A stretch of DNA of 64,000 nucleotides from contig JAUIRK010000292.1 in NCBI GenBank assembly GCA_030549495.1, positions 186,001 to 250,000 of the forward strand. Reading direction: 5' to 3'. Positions 11,453 to 21,962 of the stretch are shown here, in pieces (the first letter of the stretch is position 1; each line of letters opens with the position of its first letter). The position numbers and the translations under genes are program-made. The stretch is from Nectonema munidae (taxonomy: Eukaryota > Nematomorpha > Nectonematoida > Nectonematidae). Below the pieces are notes generated by a model. That model was given only the letters and a program-made list of their open reading frames with translations. It made no database searches and was not told the DNA's origin.

Positions 11453-13488
11453 CAATTATCTCCCAGTGTTCTCATATGAGATCGGTTAGTTTAAGGTTGG
11501 TTTACAGTGTTGCTGTTAAAACCATCTTAATTTCATTGCTTTTATGTAATTTTTAGAATTATCATATATATATTGATCTCTTCTTTTTTTGGAATTTTTG
11601 TTTTTTTTATAAGAGTCAAAAATTTCTGTTAAAGAAGGCAAAAGTGCTTTTTTTTGAAAAAAACTTTTATACGCGAGACTGAAGATATTAGTTGATATAA
11701 AATTGTAACGATTGCTTTATTATTTGAATAACACACAAAACTAATCTTGAAATTTGTTAAAAACTACAATATGTACAACATTTAAGTAAATAGATGACAA
11801 TTGAAGATTGATCTCATATGAGATCAATGGAAGAATATGTTGGCAATTGTGTTTATGTAAGTAAGCATAAAAATTTTCATGCAAAGCTTGTCAAATGGTT
11901 CTTGATATATTGTGTTCAAGACAATATTGCTCAGATGTACTTTTCTTTCAAAGAGAATCTTGATGAAGATGATTGCACTAAAGATGTTGAGATTGTCGAT
12001 GTTGCAGGAACTCTTGAATTGCATGCTGTTGTTAATTTGGACACAAACAAAGATTGTTTTATAAAGTCAGTAGAAACAAAAAGCTGTTTTGATCTCCAAG
12101 TAAAAAAGAAAATTCAAGCAAGGAAGAAAATAAAGCTTTGTAATCCTGCCCAAGATGGGAATACAAAAAAGCTAAATACACACAAGTTCATGAAAGAAGT
12201 AGAGCATACGATGACAATATGAAAAAGATGAAAGAACAATTGATATGTTCCTTTTCAGTTGAAATTTTTGAAGAAATATTTTCTAGAAAAATGTTTGAAC
12301 TCATCATCGAAAAAACTAATCGGTTTGCTACTGTATATAAAAACATGCCTAACACTCTTATAACTTTAGAAGATCTAAGATTGTTTCTTGGAGTGTTACT
12401 CTTTTCTGGCTATCACAAGTTACCATCGGAAACAAACTACTGGTCGAATTATGAGGATTTAGGAATAAAACTCGTAAAAGATGCATTGCCAAGATCAAAA
12501 TTTCAAATCATGAAAATCATTCTTCATTTTTGTAATAATGATGAAGCTACAAATAACAAACACGATAAAGGTTTTAAAATAAGGAAGTTGATTGCAACTG
12601 CACAAGAGTCATTCATGAAGTTTGGTATTTTTGAAAAAAATCGAAGTCTCGATGAGATGATAGTAAAGTATTTCGGGCATAATAGCTTGAAACAATTCAT
12701 CAGCGTAAAGCCAATTAGATTTGGATATAAACTTTGGGCGCTGTGTGGCTTTTCTGGCTATTGTTACAACTTTGATCTTTATTGTAAAAAAAGTTCTTCA
12801 AACGAAGAGAATCAAAGAGGATCATCGTTTGTTGATAAACACGACTGGCTAGTAAGTAAGTATTCAACAGCAATAAAAAGTAAAAATTGGTATTGGCGAC
12901 TTTTTATTCGGATTTTGGATATGTCGGTGGTTAATGCTTTTATAATTCACAAGTTTGTTCACTCGGACACCGATGAAAACGATGCATGCAAAGATTTACT
13001 TTCATTTCGGAGAGACATTTGCAGGTTCTACTTGAGATTGAATGACAGTGCAGCCTGTAAAAAAGATCAATCTCTGATCCTTCTTCTACTCCTTTGGATG
13101 TACGCTTCTCTTCTTCAGGATATATTATTATGAAGAGAAGCGAACAACGAAGATTTCAGAACAAGCCATGCACTGCCAGACCAAGGACTTACTGTTCCAC
13201 CTGTAGGATCACGTTGTGTCTTGGCTGTTTTTCTTCTTATCACACAAAAAAAGTTATATAGTCTTATCTCTTATTTTTTGTAATTTTTTTCTTTCGTATT
13301 GTCAAATAAATATTTTTTTAATTATATTAGTTTTTGGTACCACATGCTAACACTGATCTCATAAGAGATCAATTTATTTTTATTTTATTTTACAACATAA
13401 AAAAAAATTCTTTTTGTAGAGTGCTATGTGTATAGGACTATGCTCAAAAGTAAAAGTTTGTAAATAAAATCTCAAGGGAGATAATGGA
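11453..13488 (+). mobile_element. piggyBac-superfamily element, copy A
   Basis: The 3' end GGGAGATAATGGA is followed by TTAA (13489-13492), the piggyBac target. The inverse, TTATCTCCC, is at 11454 at the 5' side, but the outermost bases and TTAA are missing there, next to the adjoining MITE. Palindromes GATCTCATATGAGATC (around 11811) and GATCTCATAAGAGATC (around 13355), with a third, partial one near 11472, form a subterminal repeat system. The transposase occupies 11818-13240. Other copies are at 22410-25411 and 63180-64000. A deletion of the central catalytic region makes this copy inactive. Confidence 0.85.
11818..13133 (+). pseudogene. piggyBac transposase (copy A), two overlapping frames, core deleted
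   Basis: The first frame, 11818-12222 (134 aa), is the variable N-terminal region. A second frame, 12219-13133 (304 aa), overlaps it by the four bases ATGA. The second frame has the DDE_Tnp_1_7 landmarks FELIIEKTNRFA, LRLFLGVLLFSGYHKLPS, then SLDEMIVKYFGH with the first catalytic Asp, and GYKLWALC. It then jumps from KSSSNEENQRG straight to VDKHDWLVSKYSTAIKSK and LDMSVVNAFIIHK, so roughly 100 residues with the second and third catalytic Asp are gone. Downstream (13135-13240), in another frame, RTYCSTC and LCLGCFSSYH resemble the Cys-rich C-terminal finger of piggyBac proteins. The same ATGA junction is present in all three copies. Confidence 0.85.
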
Positions 13489-13492
13489 TTAA

Positions 13493-14180
13493 AGCTAACT
13501 TTTTTTTATCGATTTGGCATTTTCGGATCGGTAATCATCGGAAAATGTAGCGATAACGGTGTCGGTTATAAAAAAATATAGACAATCAGTACATTACCCT
13601 AAATATTAAATATAAACGAATTAACAAATCAATTCATTAGTTAACCAACAAAGAATTGACCCCCACCGGCCACCCCACATAGAAATGTTTCATAAAAAAA
13701 TTATCAATATCCAACAATTAAGAGAAAAAATAAAAACCAAAAATGTTTCATATACTAAGCTATGTTTTAAAAGAAAAACGAGATTTATTACTACCATATG
13801 GTAAAAAAAGCATACCACAATTTGGTAAGTTTGTCTATCTTAGAGACCCCTAAAGTTCTGTTATCAACCCCCACTATATGATATCTTGATCAATAAAGTT
13901 TGAAATAAGAAAAATAAATGGGTATTATTGTGTACATTGCTTTACGGTTTCTTTAGATAGCACTTTTATGTGTAATATTTTTGTGGTATGATGAGTTGCA
14001 TTAGCGTAATGTATAGATAGCGCTATGTTTACCCTTTAAGCCAATACTTTTTGTATGGTGTGAAGAGAAGGTATAATTTTTCGTATACGACTTATTGGTT
14101 AGCTAAGCTTGGCTTAAGCTCTATGTTTTGGGCGTATTTTTATATGGTGTGATGATGAGTTTTTTTAATTATATAGAGTA
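13493..14180. other. AT-rich spacer, no supported gene
   Basis: The sequence between piggyBac A and the LINE target site has only AT-rich text and short inverted motifs (CATATGGTA, GGTATGATG). No gene recognised. Confidence 0.5.
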
Positions 14181-14194
14181 GTTAGTTAACCGTT
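14181..14194. repeat. LINE target-site duplication, left copy
   Basis: GTTAGTTAACCGTT occurs here and again at 19082-19095, bracketing the LINE. A 14-bp direct repeat next to an AAT-rich tail is what target-primed reverse transcription leaves. Confidence 0.85.
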
Positions 14195-15004
14195 ATTATT
14201 ATTAATTAAGTTGTTTTGTGACGTTCGCACCCATCCTTTCGGATATCGTGGCCCGCCCGGAATGCTGAGTCCAAGTCTAACTGGACTTTCCATCCCACTA
14301 AACACCAATCGGCCCTTGTTACAAAAGAATAGCTCTATTATATATAGTATTTTACAAGAATTTATGAGACAATATATAAATACAACTGAGAGAACGATAC
14401 AATCCTAACGCGAACGCTCCCAATTTGGGAAACAAACTTATTGTCTAGTGATAGCTTGATTACTAACCACGTAGAATCGCGTCGCTAGAGCACTACCTAA
14501 CCGTAAAAACCTTTGAATTCTTCAGAGGAAGAAAACCAGGGTAAAAAACCGGCACAACGGAATGTATCTTGTTCCTAAATAAAAGAATATGATTATAAAA
14601 GGTATATGCTACAAAAATAGAAGCGTTTGAAGGCATGCAATATCTTATATATTATTAATAAATAATATTTGATACATGTTATAGAGTTAAGAAAAATATA
14701 CATAATTTAAGGCATGCTAGGTTAGGAACAATCTACCCCTGGAATTTGACTCCATCCCTAAATGTCGTCCCTAGGATATATGTTTTAATATTGGAATGTA
14801 TGTTTAAACGGTCCTACAAGCGGACTCCTGTAGAGGCCAGATTACCGACTATGCCTAACCTAGCTCGTAAGATGAAACTGTTTTGGGACTTATACCTTGT
14901 GCCAATCCTAAATTTAAGTAGGCGGATCTAGAACTCAGAAAAAACAGAACTATATCGCAGAACGCAGAATTCCCTATTGCTTGGGGGCTATTGTATATGG
15001 GTAG

Positions 15005-17654
15005 TCACCTAGGATAATTTTTTCTCTTTTTTTTAGCATATACCCCCAAGAACGCTTCAGCCTGGGTTTGCGTGAGCTCCCAAGCTTGGCATAATTGTGG
15101 GCAATGCTTGTGTGTTCTCAATTTTTCAATAAACTTTTTATTTAATTTCTCCAACCTTTTCTGGAACCAGGAAAAGGAGGTCCGGCTATGAGCAATAGTG
15201 AAAGGGTTGCCATAAACAGTCCTAAAAAGTTTATACACGAGGTCATCTATTTTGTTGGTCCAAGTTGAGGGAAGGCATCCCAAAATGGAGTTTCCATAGG
15301 TCAATTTCGGCATTGTTAGGATTTTAATGACCTTGCCTACCACCGTGGAATTGACCCCAAGGTCTTTAAGACATCCATATAGCGCTAGATCCTTCTTCCC
15401 CTTTTTTATCTTTTCGTGAGCTTCACGATGAAAACTAAATCCTGCATCCCAATTTATTCCTAGATATTTTAGGTGGCGAACTCGGGGAATATTCCCTATA
15501 GTTGGCGGGTTATTTTTGGGACAATTAGCGCCAAAGATGATGAACTTGCATTTAGAGTAATTCACCTTAAGGTTCCATCCAGTGAAATACCCCCCTAATA
15601 TGGTATTTACGTCCGTAAGGTGTTTGCAAATACGCGGAACACGCTTAGCGGAGTAATATACACATATGTCGTCTGCGAAACTGATTATCCTAGCATAGAT
15701 TGACTTATTGAAAGAGTCCCTAATATCAGATAAGTAGATGTTGAACAGAAGAGGGCTTAGAGGTGAACCTTGGGGGACCCCGCGGCCTAGGCTTATTCTC
15801 CTTGAAAATTTATTATTTATTCTGATCTGAAATGAGCGTCGAGAAAGGAAACTGTGAACTACCTTGAAGATACATGATGGCACAAACATGCTACTTAGTT
15901 TGAACAGCAAACCCTCATGCCAGACCGTATCAAAAGCCTTCTCCAGGTCGTAAGATATCATCCCAACGTAGAGGCCATCATTTAAGCTTTTTGCAACATC
16001 ATGATGCAAGGTAAGCAGAGCATGATTTGTTGACAAACCTTTTTGAAATCCAAACTGTTCTTTTGGGATAATTGCATGCTCCTTGCACCAAGCATCGAGT
16101 ACTCCAAAAATTAATTTGTCATACACTTTGCTCAGGCAAGGGAGAAGACTGATAGGCCGTAGGTCACTCGGTTTGCCGCTCTTCTTGCCAGCCTTTGGCA
16201 CACAAATAAGTATAGCCCTTTTATAGCAGTCTGGGTAAAACCCATCTTTTATAAAAGAGTTATATATTGCCAGCAAGACGTCCCTAAACCTAGGGGGAAG
16301 ATTCTTGATGAATAGATTACTAACTTCATCCCAACCCGCCGCTTTCCTAGCTTTAAGCTTTTTAATGATTTGAACCAGGTCCTCTAGGATGAAGTTAGTG
16401 TCGTTCGTCGCAGGTAAACGCCTAAAAAACTCAATTTCAGAATTAAAATTTTTCGGACCTGGATTTGTCCTATACACATCTTCGTAATAATCAGCAAGCA
16501 GTGCACATTTATCTTCCGCCTCAATGGCTGTTCGGTTATTCCAAGTGACCGACGTTGGACCTTTGCAGCCAGGCTTCAGACCTCTAACCAGGTTCCAGAA
16601 CTTCGAAGAGCCCTGTAGCGGGTTAGAGGCTTTTGTGATACTTGTGACTTTCCTAGATGTGGTTTCGCCGAGCTTTTTTCCTAATGAGTTTTTGTAATCG
16701 ATTGATGAGATTCTTTGTCTCGGCGTCCCTAGTGTGAATGTATTTTCTATAGAGAGCTCGTTTTTCTTTGATGAGTAATAGGACATTCTTCGGAATTGGA
16801 TTTTCGTATTTTCTAACCTCCTTCAAGGGAACTGCCTCTCGTGCCGCGGAGAGAATAGCATCGTTGACACACTCCGCGAGTTCCTCAGGAGGTTTTACTC
16901 CTATGCACATCATGACCCGCGGGGCTGAATCATTTAGTAGCGACCTAAACCTATCCCAGTTGGCTTGGCTGAAGACCCACCTCTTCGCTAAATTTCCCTT
17001 GTCAGCCGTGAATTGTGGACCTAAAGAAACTGTGACCAACAAGGGCTTGTGATCAGATACACAGCAATCCTGGATAACCACTATTGAGGCTAGAAGTGGT
17101 CTTAGATTAAAAGACATGATTGCAAGGTCTAACACATTCTTTTCCCGAGTTGGTGTTGGATCGTTAGCGATAAACGCATACGAATCCTCTACCAACTTGA
17201 GTAAGTCGGTGCCAGCCGCGCTATTGGTTTCACTAAACAGTCTAGTGTGGTGAGCGTTTAGGTCACCTAGTAGTAGCACCTTATCGGAGGAACGAAGATA
17301 TTTTTCAATAAATTCGTAGTCCAACAGAGGGTTACTAGGCGGGTTGTAACAACCCAGCACAACTAAATGTCCAGCTCTACCAAGATCAAGCTTCAGAGCC
17401 ATTGAGTCCCCAGAGTCACTTATTGTGAAGCTGGAAACCTTTAACCCCTCTCGCACACCCATTGCTAGACCTCGCGAGTGGCTTGTTCTAGGGTGCACAA
17501 ATGTCCTATATCCGAGGATGCGGATGGAATACTTGGCTTGAGATTTGACTTCATTCAGAGAGAAGACGTCTATGCTATGTTCGGCCAGAAGCTCAATTAG
17601 AGCGCTACGTTTCTTAGCCAAGCCATTAATGTTGAAATGCAAAAATTTGAGCAT
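15005..17654 (-). pseudogene. LINE ORF2: endonuclease and reverse transcriptase (one frameshift)
   Basis: The start at 17654 (MLKFLHFNINGLAKKR) lies 27 bp after the ORF1 stop. The apurinic-like endonuclease occupies the first 225 or so residues with FNINGL, NEVK (metal-binding Glu), LLGDLNAHH and VSDHKPL, the standard catalytic blocks. The reverse transcriptase follows with KAAGWDEV, RPISLLPCLSKVYDKL, YDLEKAFDTVWHEGL, GVPQGSPLSPLLFNIYLSD and the active-site FADDICVYY. A C-terminal region ends at 15005. The endonuclease frame runs 17654-16653 and the RT frame from about 16786 to 15005; they overlap in different frames, so one indel is needed, most likely in the A6/T6 run at 16674-16679. All key catalytic motifs are present. 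Confidence 0.94.
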
Positions 17655-17680
17655 GACAGATTGGCACTACACTATCCTAA

Positions 17681-18865
17681 TTACTGACACTCTAGCAGAA
17701 GATCTGCAGCCACTGCGCTCATCATTTTTTCCAGTTGTTCTTTGAACACTGGGGATTTAAAAATGGAAAGCGCTATTTTCATAATGGCTTCCTCAGAGAA
17801 GGAAGGCTCATTTAATAATGGTGCCTTAGGTAAAATAGGGCTGGTCACTGCTTGTGAATAAGAGGACTCCGCTAATACTGTTTTTGGAATGTATGGCTTG
17901 GGCTTGTTTACTTGCACAGGCTTAGCCTTAATATTTACCTTGGTAGTTTCTTGCTTTGGCTTTACCTGTGATTTTTTGAGGCATCTTTGTGTTGAAGAGC
18001 TGCTATCTTTGTTGGACAGTTGTTAAATGCGGCGGAGTGTCCCTCGGCTCCGCAGAGATAGCATTTGCTTACCTTTGGAGTTTCCTTGCATGTGCGGCGG
18101 TCATGTTCCCCCCCCCCACATATTAAACAGCATTCTTTGTTTTGGCATGCTGCTGACACGTGTCCTAATTTTTGGCACTTGTAACATTGTAGAGCTTTGG
18201 CTCTCGGACGAAATTCATGGCAACGAAATCTTAGGCCAAGAATGTTGAGTCCATTTTTTGTCAGATTATCGACAGTTACCTTGCTGTCGAGGGTTACCTT
18301 TAAGCATGACCCTTTTTCCATAGATTTAAATAGAGGTTCAACAGCACATGTGTACCCAAGGAGTTTTATGGCATCAGAGACATCTGATGCGTCTTGCATC
18401 GTCAACCCCTTGATCACTATTGCACACGCCTTTTCCTTGGGTACGTACCCCTTTACAAATGGCCATTTGGAGAAGGGTTGGAGGAGAGCGTCCTTGGACT
18501 CAACATCCTCGACCAAGACTTTAATAAGATTGAGTTTCCCCAATTTGAACATGTTAATAATTTTTACCCTGGGTTTTTGTGAAATTATTTCTTTGTAAGT
18601 GGCCAGCTTACTACCAAGATTGGGTATATTTTTTAAAAATACAGTGATAAATTTGGGCCTAGGTCTGACTGTGTCAGCAGCTGCCTTAACGACTTGGCGT
18701 TTAGTGCGCTTCTTTACTATGATAAATTCCCCATCCGATTTGGAGTCCGAGAGGTGGTCTCTTTTGCTTTGAGTTTTCCTGGTATCGGATTCGCACTCAG
18801 AGGAGCTCGAGTGGGATTTAACTGAGAGATTTTGAAAATTTTGTGTAATATTCTTTTTTCTTATT
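17681..18865 (-). pseudogene. LINE ORF1: gag-like protein with three CCHC knuckles (one frameshift)
   Basis: The frame is open from about 18865 (no clear ATG; a poly-A stretch lies upstream) through a basic, Ser-rich N-terminus and KFITVFLKNIPNLGSKLA to 17962. It contains three zinc knuckles: CYKCQKLGHVSAAC, CLICGGGEHDRRTC and CYLCGAEGHSAAFNNC. A second frame (17917-17681) carries the Pro/Lys-rich C-terminus, VNKPKPYIPKTVLAESSY to LLLECQ. The shift lies at or near the T6 run at 17972-17977. Such ORF1 proteins bind LINE RNA and assemble the ribonucleoprotein. The internal methionine at 18552 is unlikely to be the true start. Confidence 0.88.
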
Positions 18866-19081
18866 AATTTATTTTTTTTTTTTTTTAATTAGTGTTGATT
18901 GGGACGGGGCGTGGCTTTCTATTTTTTTTTTTTTCATTTTTGGGTGAGTTTATGAATGAAATTAATTATTGGTTGAGTGAGAGGGGGGGGGGGGGTGAGT
19001 GAAGTGAGAGAGGATGAGGAAAGAGGAGAGAGGGGGTAAGAAGTAAAGAGAAAAGAAAGAGAGAAGAAAAAAAAAAAAACG

Positions 19082-19095
19082 GTTAGTTAACCGTT
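19082..19095. repeat. LINE target-site duplication, right copy
   Basis: Second copy of GTTAGTTAACCGTT, at the LINE 5' end. Confidence 0.85.
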
Positions 19096-19231
19096 CTTCG
19101 TGTTAAATGGGGTGGTGATGAGTTATTGATTTTTAGCATAGTTGTATCTTTTCTATGTATTTTTTATATCAACCATTCAAAATGCTCTCAACACACACAG
19201 TTGGCTATTTAGAAGAAGAAGCAGACTTCCC

Positions 19232-19236
19232 ATTGG
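19232..19236 (-). promoter_or_regulatory. Candidate inverted CCAAT box
   Basis: ATTGG (reverse complement CCAAT) sits about 100 bp before the preferred ATG at 19336, in the short interval between the LINE and that gene. A CCAAT box at this distance is common in animal promoters, but a 5-mer occurs often by chance. Confidence 0.25.
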
Positions 19237-19335
19237 TTAATTTCGCTTTGCTTTTTGATACACGTATTTTAAGTAATGTTTTATGTTTTCATTCATTCTT
19301 ACATTTATCATTCTTACATTTATAACTTTTTAACA

Positions 19336-20190
19336 ATGGCACAGGCTTTTATTCACTCTGTGTATAATAGCGTTATCACTTGGCTTAAGAGTTCCACGGA
19401 GAACTTTGTAGACCAATTTTATGAAGAAATCGTAATTAAGGAAATCATAGTGGATGGACAAACTAACCAGATCACCGAAGAGATTATCCTTCATGATGGA
19501 AATTTTGTTTTCAATCTATTAAATATGAATATCTTTTTTACCACAATACTTATGATTTTAGCAATTATCTCTCTCAAATTGATGAGTTGTAAGATAATTA
19601 AAATGTTAAAAAACAATTGCAAAGTTTCTTCAACTTTGAAGAAAGGAAAAATAGTAAAAGATTTGAAAGATTTGGCTAATGAATGCATTATAAATTTGAA
19701 TATAGGGGGTTACACTAAAGCAATGAAAGAAATTAAAAGAGAAATAGAAGTAAATTATAATGAATATGGAGAAATCATTTCCAAAGAAGGCCTTGCAAAA
19801 TCCCATGACTTTGAAAAAAAGCGAAAGGAAGAAGTAGTATCTGGTAATTCTGGTACAAGTAAAGAGAACTTGGTTAAAAGGGACTTTCGACCATGGATCC
19901 CGAAACGTTGGAACAAGATGAAGAAAGAAGAGGAAATAAAGAAGCAACAGTTGGGGGAGATCAAAGCCGGCAATTCACACATTTCCAGGAAAGAAAAAGA
20001 GAACTTCCTTGAAAAGGTATTCCCATCATGGATCTCTAAAGGTGTGAATTCGATGAAGAAGGGGAAAGAGGAGAAAGAAGGGGGAATGAAAAGAAAGCTG
20101 TGGGATAAAATCAAAGCCTCCTTTACACGCACTTTCAAGAAAAAGAAACAAAAAGTTTTTTTTTCAAATATCTATAAAAAAAATCCGTAA
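19336..20190 (+). CDS. Unrecognised single-exon protein, one TM helix, basic repeat tail
   Basis: The open frame gives 284 residues from the ATG at 19336 (context AACAATGG, better than the in-frame ATG at 19276). Residues 1-55 are hydrophilic with an amphipathic start (MAQAFIHSVYNSVITWLKSS). Residues 61-83 (LLNMNIFFTTILMILAIISL, then KLM) form one likely membrane helix. The rest is strongly basic and charged. Two diverged repeats are visible: SGNSGTSKENLVKRDFRPWI (from about 169) and AGNSHISRKEKENFLEKVF (from about 211), each ending in N-x-MKK after a Pro/Trp/Ile motif. An AATAAA signal at 20258-20263 lies 68 bp after the stop. There are no close transposon motifs. I do not recognise the family. 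It may be a lineage-specific host gene or a captured foreign gene; a membrane-anchored protein with a long cytosolic basic tail is all the sequence supports. Confidence 0.6.
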   Translation: MAQAFIHSVYNSVITWLKSSTENFVDQFYEEIVIKEIIVDGQTNQITEEIILHDGNFVFNLLNMNIFFTTILMILAIISLKLMSCKIIKMLKNNCKVSSTLKKGKIVKDLKDLANECIINLNIGGYTKAMKEIKREIEVNYNEYGEIISKEGLAKSHDFEKKRKEEVVSGNSGTSKENLVKRDFRPWIPKRWNKMKKEEEIKKQQLGEIKAGNSHISRKEKENFLEKVFPSWISKGVNSMKKGKEEKEGGMKRKLWDKIKASFTRTFKKKKQKVFFSNIYKKNP

Positions 20191-20257
20191 AACCAATTTT
20201 ATTTTAAACTACATAAACTAAATCGAAAAAAAACAAAAAGATAAAAAGTAATTGAAA

Positions 20258-20263
20258 AATAAA
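20258..20263 (+). terminator. AATAAA polyadenylation signal
   Basis: Canonical hexamer 68 bp downstream of the stop codon of the 19336-20190 gene. In such AT-rich DNA it is weak evidence alone, but the placement fits. Confidence 0.45.
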
Positions 20264-20484
20264 CTATTTATTATTTAAACATATAACAGAATTTAAATCA
20301 ATTTCAAAGGATATCAATATTTGACCACTCTGATCTTCTTCAGATAAACACAACCGTTAAATGCAAAGAGAAGAAAACAAGTAGCAGAGAGTGGGAAAGG
20401 AGAAAGATGGATCTGCTCTCTCTTCCTTGTTTTCTACTTTTTGAATTTAACGGTTTTGTTTATCTGACAGGGTAGTCGAAAACA

Positions 20485-21250
20485 AATATTTTTAGAAACT
20501 GATTTAGAGCCATATGCCTGAGGTGGGTGAGTGGGAATCCAAGCTAAAACAAATAAGATGATTCCAAAATTTTATAAAGAAAAAACTAAAGAGATGAATA
20601 CTATACAAAAAGCAGAGCTTTAAAAAGTCATGAAGGAAGAAATTAATTCCTACATAAAAAACGGATTGGATCATAGAGCCATATGGCTGAGGTAGGTGGG
20701 TGGTACTTTCTTTAGATGTACTTTTCTTTATGGGGGATCCAAGTTTAAACAAATAAGATTTCAAAATTTCATGATAGCCCTTTCAAGAGCACGATCTTTT
20801 CAGGACATTTAAGGTAAAGGTACCATAGGGTGTTTTCATCGAGAAGGCACAATTGCGCCGCTTGTATCGAACTATGAGGAAAGCAGGCTTGATGCGGGTT
20901 CGAACCCAAGACCTTGAATTATCGAATCCAGCATCTAACCAACCCTACTCACGCCCCTCATAAAATTTCAGGTGTTTCAAACTCACCAACAAGGATATCA
21001 TAACAATAATTAATATACAAAAAATATAATTTACCTTCAAATTTTTCATTGGAATTTTCATTTAACTATTAATGTAGCTATCTATCTATTTCAAAGATAG
21101 AATTTAAGATTTATGATATGGACTTAGGGTCAAAGTTAAAACAAATAAAATGATTTCAAAATGATGCAACAACAAAAAAAATGAATACTACATAAATAGA
21201 TAGATGGTGGGTGAGGGCATAGGGAGTGGAACCCAAAAGTTCTAGGTAAA
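20485..21250. repeat. Diffuse repeats around the SINE pair
   Basis: The phrase TTAAAACAAATAAGATGATT or close variants, followed by TTCAAAAT, occurs three times (about 20545, 20745 and 21135). GAGCCATATG followed by GGCTGAGGTAGGTGGGTGG-like text occurs twice (about 20507 and 20676). These look like tails or duplicated flanks of the SINE insertions. No coding content. Confidence 0.45.
20812..20962 (-). mobile_element. tRNA-derived SINE, copy 1
   Basis: On the minus strand a tRNA-like head has an A-box-like GTAGGGTTGGTTAGATG and a B box GGGTTCGAACCC 30-40 bp later, as RNA polymerase III promoters have. A body ends near GCGGCGCAATTGTGCC and TATGGTACCTTTACCTT. It shares this layout with the copies at 21262, 34594 and 38063. 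There is no CCA end or intact cloverleaf, so it is a retroposon and not a tRNA gene. Confidence 0.75.
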
Positions 21251-21261
21251 AATACTTGAAA

Positions 21262-21420
21262 ATAGAAGTAATAGGTGGGCGTAAGTAGGGTTGGTTAGAT
21301 GTTGGATTCGATAACTCAAGGTCTTGGGTTCGATGACGCATCAAGCCTGTTTTTCTTATAGTTCAATACAAGCGGCGCAATTGTGCCTTCTCGATGAAAA
21401 CCTATGGTACCTTTACCTTT
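21262..21420 (+). mobile_element. tRNA-derived SINE, copy 2 (inverted relative to copy 1)
   Basis: Plus-strand copy with GTAGGGTTGGTTAGATG, GGTCTTGGGTTCGATGACGC (B-box region) and the same GCGGCGCAATTGTGCC and GGTACCTTTACC tail. With copy 1 it forms an inverted pair about 300 bp apart whose transcript could fold into a long hairpin. Confidence 0.75.
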
Positions 21421-21962
21421 ACAACCTACAAACTAATAGAAAAAGGGTGTTAAAAATTAGCCGAATGAACAATTAGAGAAATCTAAAAAGAGGGTTTGGA
21501 TAAAAAATTGGTAATCGTAGCGAAACAGGCAACAATGAGTGTGAGATTTCTGGCTCACATGATACCCCCGCCTTTGAGCGGTTAATACCTTTATGGGGGG
21601 ACCTGTATTCCAGATAAAGTAATTTAAAATGCATTTATACATGCACATACTTGTAGATAGGCGTGGATAATAAACAAAAATCTCATTCTCTGAAATACAC
21701 ATGTAAAATGCAGGAACAAAAACCCCCATGTTTAGCCTATGCTGTTTACCGTAGCTTTATTACTGTTTTTGATTTTAAAAAAATAAGTATGACCATGTTC
21801 TGGTGTTTATTTCTTTTGAAAATCAATCAAAATCTGTAAAAAAAGAATCGTTTATTCAATACTGGTAATATTTTTTGAAGAAAATCAATCAATTTGTTAA
21901 TAAAAAGAGATTTAAAATAGCTACTTACAACAAAATTGTTTTTTATCAACTATATTTATAAC

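Larger units (their letters stand above)
9150..13488. repeat. Segmental duplication block 2, copy 1
   Basis: From 9150 the sequence matches 60862 to the right window edge (64000) almost base for base: a 490-bp AT-rich lead, a hAT relic, a spacer with a pogo-like terminus near 10990, a hAT-like MITE and a piggyBac transposase. The match crosses several unrelated elements, so this is a segmental copy and not one transposon. The right limit of the match lies beyond the window. Confidence 0.88.
14195..19081 (-). mobile_element. Jockey-like LINE, nearly full length
   Basis: A 4.9-kb minus-strand non-LTR retrotransposon lies between 14-bp target duplications. In its own 5' to 3' order it has a roughly 200-bp leader rich in purine/pyrimidine runs, ORF1 (gag-like with three zinc knuckles), ORF2 (endonuclease plus reverse transcriptase), an 810-bp 3' UTR (15004-14195) and a short AAT-type tail instead of long poly-A. 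The start close to the duplication and the leader argue against strong 5' truncation. Only about one frameshift per ORF is evident, each near an A6 run, so the insertion looks young. It is much less AT-rich than its surroundings. Clade assignment to Jockey is by motif appearance. Confidence 0.92.

Noticed and set aside
16768-17745. Plus-strand frames opposite LINE ORF2
   Set aside because: Shadows of the LINE coding strand.
18027-18598. Plus-strand frames opposite LINE ORF1
   Set aside because: Shadows of ORF1.
19491-20138. Minus-strand frames opposite the orphan gene
   Set aside because: Low-complexity shadows; the plus frame has the better start and polyadenylation context.
20860-20960. 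tRNA gene suggested by an A box and B box
   Set aside because: No intact cloverleaf, multiple diverged copies and a SINE body: a retroposon and not a tRNA gene.
21457-21729. 90-residue minus-strand frame
   Set aside because: Starts inside mixed-composition DNA; no motif. I checked whether it could be a hydroxylase catalytic exon and saw no resemblance.
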